Assembly (NCBI RefSeq): GCF_900636515.1
Contig: NZ_LR134287.1
Span: 992,001 to 1,056,000, forward strand
Reading direction: 5' to 3'
DNA length: 64,000 nucleotides
DNA from: Neisseria animalis
GTDB lineage: Bacteria > Pseudomonadota > Gammaproteobacteria > Burkholderiales > Neisseriaceae
The notes under the pieces are model-generated. The model searched no databases and had not been told where the DNA came from. It was given only the letters and a program-made list of their open reading frames with translations. Below are positions 59,001 to 64,000 of the stretch, piece after piece; position 1 is the stretch's first letter, and each line of letters begins with the position of its first letter. A program made the translations under genes and the position numbers.

Positions 59001-61708
59001 AAGCGGTTGAAAAGGCGGCAGAAATGTTCGGATTGGAAATTCCGCCGCATGTGAAAGCGGTTAAAACCCGCATGGAGAGAAAGGCGGAGCAGGGGGAACA
59101 AAGCAAACCTGCAAGAAAAGCAGCCAAACGTAATCCGAACGCCAAGCGGATTAAGGAATTGAAGGCGCGTATTGCCCAATACGAGGAGATGATTTCGTGG
59201 AATCAGGGCGAATCGGAAGCGGCGGTAAGCAACCGTAAGTATTTTAGCGAACGCATTGCTGAATTTAAGGCTGAAATGGAATCGCTTCAGGATTCGGGCA
59301 GTCGGTTCAGCCGTTCGCATGATGCGGATTTTGCACGCAAGGCGGCGGTGTTGCAGGGAGAGCCGGTGGCAGTTATCAGCGAACGGAAAGCTCCACAAGG
59401 ATTTAAGGCTTTAAGGGAATGGGCTGCAGGCCTGTTTAAACAGGCGGGTGGTGCGGCAGTTAATCCTGAAGTTGGAGAGATTGCATTAAATGAGCGGGCT
59501 GTTCGTGACTCCATTGCACACGGAATGAATCCGTTTAAGGCAGAAGCATTTGCTGTTGTTCCGGAAGTGATTGAACAAGGTGTAGTTATCCATCAGGGCA
59601 GAAATCCTGATAATGGTGCGGAGTATGTTTATATCAGCGCACCAGTGATGATAGAAGGGAAAGATGATGTGGTTACGCTGCTGGCAAGAAATACGGGCAG
59701 CGGCAGACAGATGTATCTGCATAGTGTGGTTACAAAAGAAAGTATCCTGAATGCCAGTGATACCGAGACGGCTGTAATCAGCCGCGAAACGGGGAAGGTC
59801 AATTCAGGATACATAGCCAATATACTCCGTAATTATCTGAATTACAAGCCTGAAACGGAAAACAGTCTTTCCGATATGCGTTTTTCCCGTGCTGACTTGA
59901 TGACGGAAGAGCAGGTGCGGGAGTTTGCCGAAACGGGGGAAATGCCGCCGTCTGATTCGGTGTGGCAGGATATGCAGCAGGCTTATCGCGACGAGCAGGT
60001 GCGCGGGCGGTTGAAAGACGGAATCGTCAGCAAGAAAGACAAGCTGCTGGAAGCGGTGGAAGATGCGGCCATTCAATTGAAACGCTGGGCGGACGGTCTG
60101 CCTGATTTGGTGGCCGATGCGCCGATGCGCCAGCTTTTGGAACAGGCTTTCCGCCGCGCGCCGAATATGCGTAATGCGAAGAATCAGGAAATTCAGGTGC
60201 GTTTTGTAACGCCGCTGAATAAGGAATTGTCGCGTTTGCAGAAAAAGTACAAGGGCAAGAGCTTGGTTGAGCTGAAAAACCTTGTCGGCTATTGGATGAG
60301 CGCGAAGTATGCGCCGACAGCCAACAAGCGGCTGATTGAGCGGGCAGAAGCCAAGGTTGAAGAGGCGAAGGCGGCGTTGGCGAAAAAGGAAACGGCGGCG
60401 AATAAGGCGGCTTTGACCCGCGCGGAGAAGGAACTGGCGGAATACCGCGCGTCCATCAGCGGTAAGAAGCAGGGCAAGACGGCGGGCGGTTTCTCTAATC
60501 CTGTGGCGGCCAAGGTTAAGGCGGATATTGAGCAGCATATCGAGCTTGCGGACTTGGAGGCGGTGGCCGGCCATGTACGGGGTATGCTGGACTTTGCGCT
60601 GGACTTGGATTTGGAAAGCGGTATGATTTCCAAGGAGATGTATGATGAATTTAAGGTAAACGTGGATTATGTGCCGTTTACGGGCAATCCTTACGACCCG
60701 CTGAACGGCAGCGATGATGAACGCGATGTGTTGTTCGGCGGCGGCAGCGGGATTAATCAGGCGCGCGACAAGCAGATGAAAGGCCGTGTTTCGATGGCGC
60801 AAAACGGTATTGATGCGGCGTTCGGCAGGGTGGCGAAATCCACGGCCAACTACGGCTATGCGGATTTCAAGAACAAGCTGAATACGGTGTATGAGCGTGC
60901 GCTGCGCCATTATCTTGATATGGGGCTTGATGAGCATGAGGCCAAGAAGCGCGTGGCGGAGGAAATCGGCATTGCGCGCGCGGCGCGTTCGCCGTTTTCG
61001 CGCAATACGGACAATGTGATTTTTCATAAGGTAGACGGGCGTGATGTGGAGTTTTCGTTGCGCCCTGCGGTGATGGCGGGGATTGTGAATGCGAACCGCG
61101 AAGAAGTGCCGTCTTTTGTAAAACCGGTTCAGGGATTTACGCGGCTGTATGCGCGCGGGGTAACGCAATTTGCGCCGGCTTTTGCGCCGATGAATGCTTT
61201 CCGTGATATTTGGGAAAAAACGGAGATGATCCGGGTAATGGAAGGCTGGAACGAACAAGGCGGAAAGGTGGATATGGATAAGGTGGCGCGGCAGGCTTGG
61301 GCGAATTTTACGAAGTCTGCACCGACAACGTTTAATGCGGCGTGGAAGGGGGATTTTTCAGGGAAGGACGGCAAGCTGCTGAAGCAGTTTTTGGATTTGG
61401 GCGGGGTATCGACTTACGGGACGATGCTGGCGAAGACGGAAACGGATATGCTCAAGCATGTGGCAAGGGAAAGCGGTACGGCTTTGTCTGTGCTGAAAAA
61501 GGGTGTGGAAAGGGTTGAGCAGTACAATCAGATGTTTGATTTGATGCCGGGCTTTTCGCTGTTTAAGGCGTTGACCGACAACGGGGTATCGGCGGAGGCG
61601 GCGGCGGTATCGCCGTCTGAAATTTCGGCGGCGAAGTATCTGGGGGCGAAGCTGGCGATGACGGTTACGCCGACGGTTTTTCAGCCGAATTATAGTCATT
61701 TAAAATAA
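56030..61708 (+). CDS. Giant phage polyvalent protein (ParB-like, nuclease-like and zincin domains), 3' end truncated by a CREE
   Basis: This 1,892-residue frame (the TTG start is arbitrary; coding sequence continues upstream to about 55967) strings together domains of phage polyvalent proteins. A DdrB-like ParB-fold region (about 35-330) has FMDFGAPVLAKDG and GGNGRVAAVKQ. A BECR-type nuclease-like region (about 495-640) has RVFVEYNGNRATLVKHTGSN. A zinc metallopeptidase has HELGH at 749-753 and EEAVVELYA after it. A coiled coil lies near 1040-1090, and a second copy of the domain in the upstream fragment at 1100-1240. A long helical C-terminal part follows. Such proteins are injected by phages to counter host functions. 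The frame ends inside a CREE (PTVFQPN then YSHLK), so the true C-terminus is lost. No other phage gene is nearby. Confidence 0.75.
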   Translation: MTYKRGNTTPTDLPTDRIAPTARERAAAASTQTGRVVAGKADSVDVSGRYEPVVWELREASDMGATVSKAENQYRDRNRAASEQQINHIAANLDFRKISESPFMDFGAPVLAKDGETVIGGNGRVAAVKQAYAQGTAENYRQQLAEHAADFGFTPETVAAFEQPVLVRRLQNDVDIKKAAIASNEGAGLAMSSLELAKTDASRLPPLQLFTHNESGSLNTPANRSAIAQFVGNFPQNQQAALQDANGMLSREGLRRLENAMLYQAYGDSPALQRMVESNDVESRNVGNALAQSAGVVADARNDMAYGDLYDLDIAADLVQAADLIESLRSQGRSVQDYLAQQDFADTVGDTAKMLLAYLDGNIRSAKKIRDLIHAYYGEVRALGNPKEGDMFGGNDTVTRQQLLRKAIHEQSGDFGTETQPGNTGADADGETGNGRAAEAGSDEADLQSGTQSADGAGDGSGVETVGGAVRPQETDGDYLADDEAMTDAEQEELYNSVMFSRSAMKDTQANIRRGRESMNRAIVEKADVHRAMYRQDLGWVDFVWGSEGRLKPNNKTVGAMGLAHIIESRMRKDDMSYNDVVEMLTERVVDTIAKGHDSQITESGKSKRVFVEYNGNRATLVKHTGSNSWLMNAFELRSDDDAARSNDSTEPTHNKPTRHRQVVGASVADSNVRANDVDVNEIHTRLRRALGGERAALVRVVDSKTAFPKDWEAIIAGGIEGSFNRKTGELYLFADNLTPERAVWVAWHELGHRGFAVKGSREYLNTLDLLGRNETVAKMADRIQRLRRDTNDAAATVRSVAVEEAVVELYAAQQTGNWAEIETRYGVEISDSLKRRAGNWLKRIAETLRRVWAMATGRREVSDREVLEALADIHRDNTAELDGDLGGDVLFSKYSDDADKVNRAFEIMTEPFGDRFIVSRDSSRISNSEYVEIYDAENDEGFKVRVSDHSLPAHHRNPYEAKFEVFPRGGKDTNSRGEDAKWHTDGSWVEAVEKAAEMFGLEIPPHVKAVKTRMERKAEQGEQSKPARKAAKRNPNAKRIKELKARIAQYEEMISWNQGESEAAVSNRKYFSERIAEFKAEMESLQDSGSRFSRSHDADFARKAAVLQGEPVAVISERKAPQGFKALREWAAGLFKQAGGAAVNPEVGEIALNERAVRDSIAHGMNPFKAEAFAVVPEVIEQGVVIHQGRNPDNGAEYVYISAPVMIEGKDDVVTLLARNTGSGRQMYLHSVVTKESILNASDTETAVISRETGKVNSGYIANILRNYLNYKPETENSLSDMRFSRADLMTEEQVREFAETGEMPPSDSVWQDMQQAYRDEQVRGRLKDGIVSKKDKLLEAVEDAAIQLKRWADGLPDLVADAPMRQLLEQAFRRAPNMRNAKNQEIQVRFVTPLNKELSRLQKKYKGKSLVELKNLVGYWMSAKYAPTANKRLIERAEAKVEEAKAALAKKETAANKAALTRAEKELAEYRASISGKKQGKTAGGFSNPVAAKVKADIEQHIELADLEAVAGHVRGMLDFALDLDLESGMISKEMYDEFKVNVDYVPFTGNPYDPLNGSDDERDVLFGGGSGINQARDKQMKGRVSMAQNGIDAAFGRVAKSTANYGYADFKNKLNTVYERALRHYLDMGLDEHEAKKRVAEEIGIARAARSPFSRNTDNVIFHKVDGRDVEFSLRPAVMAGIVNANREEVPSFVKPVQGFTRLYARGVTQFAPAFAPMNAFRDIWEKTEMIRVMEGWNEQGGKVDMDKVARQAWANFTKSAPTTFNAAWKGDFSGKDGKLLKQFLDLGGVSTYGTMLAKTETDMLKHVARESGTALSVLKKGVERVEQYNQMFDLMPGFSLFKALTDNGVSAEAAAVSPSEISAAKYLGAKLAMTVTPTVFQPNYSHLK

Positions 61709-61797
61709 GAATGCTACAGCGTTGCTTTGCCTTGCCGTACTATGTGTACTGTCTGCGGCTTCGCTGCCTTGTCTCATTCTTATTTTATTCGACTATA
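61691..61797 (+). repeat. Short CREE at the right junction of the phage gene
   Basis: The 107-bp element differs from the 55085 copy at one position seen (AATGCTACAG for AATGATACAG) and supplies the stop codon of the phage frame. Orientation is the same as at 55085, making a direct repeat around 6.5 kb. Confidence 0.9.
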
Positions 61798-61806
61798 CCT
61801 GCCCAT

Positions 61807-61847
61807 AAAAAGGCCGTCTGCAAAATCGGATTTGCAGACGGCCTTTG
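61807..61847. terminator. Inverted DUS terminator (GCAAA form)
   Basis: AAAAAGGCCGTCTGCAAAATC and GATTTGCAGACGGCCTTT-type arms form a tight stem, ending the minus-strand hydrolase gene. Confidence 0.8.
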
Positions 61848-61863
61848 GCGGCTTTCTACTATA

Positions 61864-62502
61864 TTATTTCAATAATGCCGGAGCAAAACGCAGTATGGTA
61901 TCGCGCAGGGCGATCAGTTTGCCGTGGAAGAAATGTGATGAGCCGGCAAGGGTGATAACGGGTAAGTTTTGCGGCTCCGCCCATGACAGGGCTTTGCTGA
62001 TTTCGACAACTTCGTCTTCAGCACCGTGAATGAGCAGTGTTTTGGCTACATCGGGAACGGCTTGCGGCTCGGGGCGGTTGGTGTAGTGGTGAACGGCAGG
62101 TCCCAGCAGCAGCAGCAGGTCGGGCGTGCGTTGTTGTGCGGCGAAGGTGGCAACGTAACCGCCGAATGAAAAACCGGCCAGTGCAAATTCGGGCGAGTCG
62201 GGGTGTTGTGCGCGGGCATAGTCGATAACGGCGATGCAGTCGTCTGTTTCGCCTTTGCCGTAATCGTGTGTGCCTTGGCTGTTGCCGACACCGCGCAGAT
62301 TGGGCAGATAGCAGTGAAAACCCAGTTGGGTTAAGGCTTTGGCTGCGGTTTGAATAACTTTGTTGGTATAGGTGCCGCCTTGCAGGGGATTGGGGTGATT
62401 GATGACGGCGACACCGCGTTCCTGACCTTGTGCGGGCAGGTAAATGGTTTCGAGCAGGCCGGCAGGGCCGGAAATGTTGATGATGTCAGGTTTGTTGAGC
62501 AT
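61864..62502 (-). CDS. Alpha/beta hydrolase (small dienelactone-hydrolase-like)
   Basis: The 212-aa protein has the nucleophile elbow GFSFGGYVA, the early oxyanion segment NHPNPLQGGTYTNKV, the Asp in LLIHGAEDEVV and the His in GSSHFFHGK, completing a Ser-Asp-His triad. It belongs to the YpfH/YtmA-like group of short hydrolases conserved in beta- and gammaproteobacteria; the substrate is unknown. It is followed on the minus strand by a DUS terminator and preceded by the Smr gene. Confidence 0.85.
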   Translation of the reverse strand: MLNKPDIINISGPAGLLETIYLPAQGQERGVAVINHPNPLQGGTYTNKVIQTAAKALTQLGFHCYLPNLRGVGNSQGTHDYGKGETDDCIAVIDYARAQHPDSPEFALAGFSFGGYVATFAAQQRTPDLLLLLGPAVHHYTNRPEPQAVPDVAKTLLIHGAEDEVVEISKALSWAEPQNLPVITLAGSSHFFHGKLIALRDTILRFAPALLK

Positions 62503-62536
62503 GGTTGTTCCGATGGTGTGGTTGGGTTCGGGGTGG

Positions 62537-63163
62537 TTATTCTGTTTCGCCGTAGGGACGGTTGCGTTTTAATAAAATCCGCACGGCTCCGTCGTTGTTG
62601 GCGCGCGGCTCGACATAGGCCAATACGTCGGGGTGTTGCATCAGCCAGCGGCGGGTCATGTTTTTTAAAACGGGTTTGTAACCTGAGGAGCCGAGGCCGC
62701 TGCCGTGTACGATTTCTCCGCATACGCCGCGTTTTTTGACAAATTCGATAAATTCGTTCAACACTTGCTGTGCTTCCTCTTGGGTGTAGCCGTGCAAGTC
62801 GACATCGGCGACAACGGTGTAATGGCCGTTTTTCAGGCGTTGGATGTCGTTTTTGCCTTGTCCGTTTTTGCTGAAACTGGGCGGCGGTTCGTCCCAGTCG
62901 GTTCCGCCGTGGCCGACATAAAAGTAGTCTTCTTCGGCAAGGCTCTGTATTTCTTGCGGACGGGGTTTGATGGGGGAAGTGTCGCGCGGAGCTTGGTAGC
63001 GTCGGGTGTCTTTCAGCGGGGTAACTTCTCCTACCGCTTTGGCAAAGTCAATCTCCGCTTCGGCGCGTTTTTTGGCTTCCTGCTCGACAAGGGCGCGTGC
63101 TTCGGCTTCTTTTTTTGCTTGTTTGCCCAAGGCTTTCAGGGTTGCTTGGAAATCCGTGGTCAT
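62537..63163 (-). CDS. Smr-domain protein, SmrA-type
   Basis: The 208-aa protein has a charged N-terminal helix and a C-terminal Smr domain: VDLHGYTQEEAQQVL (DLHG), EIVHGSGLGSSG (HGxG), ending GAVRILLKR. Smr domains are DNA or RNA endonucleases; stand-alone SmrA/SmrB-type proteins act in recombination or in rescue of collided ribosomes. Which applies here cannot be told. It is 21 bp downstream of the DUF1841 gene and probably cotranscribed. Confidence 0.88.
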   Translation of the reverse strand: MTTDFQATLKALGKQAKKEAEARALVEQEAKKRAEAEIDFAKAVGEVTPLKDTRRYQAPRDTSPIKPRPQEIQSLAEEDYFYVGHGGTDWDEPPPSFSKNGQGKNDIQRLKNGHYTVVADVDLHGYTQEEAQQVLNEFIEFVKKRGVCGEIVHGSGLGSSGYKPVLKNMTRRWLMQHPDVLAYVEPRANNDGAVRILLKRNRPYGETE

Positions 63164-63184
63164 GATGTGTCTTTCTGTGGGCGG

Positions 63185-63688
63185 TTATTTCCGCAGGCTG
63201 ATTTGGTCGGACAATCCGACTTCGTGGGGGTTGATGCGGGCGTTGTCTTCCTGCCCCAAACCGATGAGCCGGCGCAGTCGGGTGATGTAGGCGTTTACGT
63301 CTAAGCCTCGGCCGTAGCGTTGGGCTTCCCAAATGGTTTCGACCAAAGCGTCCATCATTTCGTGTTCCGCGCGCAGCCGGTCGCCGTTGTAGCGGCCGCA
63401 CAGGGTTTGGTGGATATGGCGGATTCCGTGCGGCTGGTCGATGGCCGTCTGCTCTTGTAGGGAAAGGTGCAGCGACATATGCAGAAACGGGTTGGTTTCT
63501 CCGCTTTCGGGCTGCCAGTTTTTATCCAAATAATGTTCGATGTCGTCAAGATAGTGATGATATTCGGGGTGTGCTTCGATAATCTTCAGGGCTTTTTGTT
63601 GCAGGGCATCAAGTTGCAGCGGTTGGAAACGCTGCTGCCAAACTTGCGCGAAAAAGCGGCGGACATCGGAAGTGTTGACATCGTACAT
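63185..63688 (-). CDS. DUF1841 family protein
   Basis: The 167-aa protein starts MYDVNTSDVRRFFAQVWQQ and contains EHHYLDD-like HPEYHHYLDDIEHYL, NPFLHMSLHLSLQEQ and GIRHIHQTLCGRY, the pattern of this betaproteobacterial family of unknown function. The start at 63688 is chosen over a longer frame that runs through DUS sequences. It is the first of a minus-strand run with the Smr and hydrolase genes. Confidence 0.85.
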   Translation of the reverse strand: MYDVNTSDVRRFFAQVWQQRFQPLQLDALQQKALKIIEAHPEYHHYLDDIEHYLDKNWQPESGETNPFLHMSLHLSLQEQTAIDQPHGIRHIHQTLCGRYNGDRLRAEHEMMDALVETIWEAQRYGRGLDVNAYITRLRRLIGLGQEDNARINPHEVGLSDQISLRK

Positions 63689-63904
63689 GACATATCCGTT
63701 GATAATGGGAACAAGGCCGTCTGCAAAATGCGGGATAGGGTTGCGGCGTATGTATTGCGCCGGAAGGCTGTATTCAGACGGTAAAACAGGCCGTCTGCCG
63801 ACGGTTGAGCGAGGGCGGACGGCCTGTATTTTAACTGTTTTTACCGTAAGACAACAGTAGGCGCGCGGCATGGGATTTTGCAGACGGCCTGATGCTGTTT
63901 GAAG

Positions 63905-64000
63905 TTACTGCTTTTTCAAACTTTTGGCTTTAACGGCAGCGATGGCGCCGTCGATGCCTTTCTGTTTGATCAATTCGTTGAACTGGTTGCGGTAGATGGT
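63905..64000 (-). CDS. Unrecognised protein, C-terminal 31 residues (cut by window edge)
   Basis: On the minus strand the frame is open from the window edge (TIYRNQFNELIKQKGIDG...) to a TAA at 63905, ending in a Lys-rich tail. Too little is visible to assign a family. Codon use and position suggest a real gene. Confidence 0.55.
   Translation of the reverse strand, partial: TIYRNQFNELIKQKGIDGAIAAVKAKSLKKQ

Overview
The window is a Neisseriaceae chromosome segment, most likely from a Neisseria species. The evidence is dense 10-12 bp DNA uptake sequences (DUS) built on GCCGTCTG, Correia-type miniature elements (CREE) ending in TATAGTC, and a typical Neisseria gene set (short-form psd, fused hemD-hemX, monomeric icd, nuc). 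The usual intergenic DUS here is GCCGTCTGCAAA, usually as inverted pairs that double as terminators. It differs from the GCCGTCTGAA form of the best-known pathogens. I cannot name the species.

Layout. 1-10.3 kb is a housekeeping block: psd (cut by the window edge), hflX, a CcoI/FixI-type copper ATPase, a DHA2 multidrug transporter, a ClsC-like phospholipase D protein, rpmA-rplU, divergent ispB plus a DUF441 membrane gene, and tRNA-Arg(CCU). 10.3-32.3 kb is an accessory catabolic island. It encodes the whole protocatechuate 4,5-cleavage pathway (ligAB, ligC, ligI, galD-type tautomerase, ligJ, ligK), pobA for 4-hydroxybenzoate, two aromatic-acid transporters of the AAHS family, a LysR regulator, two divergent shikimate-dehydrogenase-like proteins, two ketosteroid-dehydrogenase-like flavoproteins, an AsbF/QuiC-like TIM barrel, an aldo/keto reductase and a thiaminase-II-type TenA. 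32.4-38.1 kb is core again: cysI, pncB, tcdA-scpA, uspA. 38.1-40.7 kb is a small accessory islet: a broken GNAT gene, a 240-bp repeat also present at 28.1 kb, and an AT-rich AIPR-family gene with a nuclease-like motif. 40.7-54.6 kb is core: uvrA, rluE, tRNA-Ser(GCU), icd, ispF, rpiA, nuc, hemDX-hemY-hemE, and a Nudix ADP-ribose pyrophosphatase. 55.1-61.8 kb holds one giant phage polyvalent-protein gene, truncated at both ends by near-identical CREE copies and split by one frame change. The right end holds an alpha/beta hydrolase, a Smr protein, DUF1841 and an unrecognised partial gene.

How the genes work together. The island would import aromatic or alicyclic acids and funnel them to protocatechuate: 4-hydroxybenzoate via PobA, and shikimate-like compounds via the dehydrogenase-like and TIM-barrel proteins. 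It would then open the ring between C4 and C5 and yield pyruvate and oxaloacetate. Four copies of a shared TATAA-N8-ATA motif occur in the two divergent control regions (15.3 and 26.0 kb) and suggest one LysR regulator for both halves. The DUS dialect changes inside the island: GCCGTCTGAAAA pairs, three GCCTGTCTGAA copies and one AGGCAGCCTGAA. This points to assembly by natural transformation from other Neisseriaceae. The phage gene, the AIPR gene and the flavoprotein/dehydrogenase pairs are the parts least explained by known biology.
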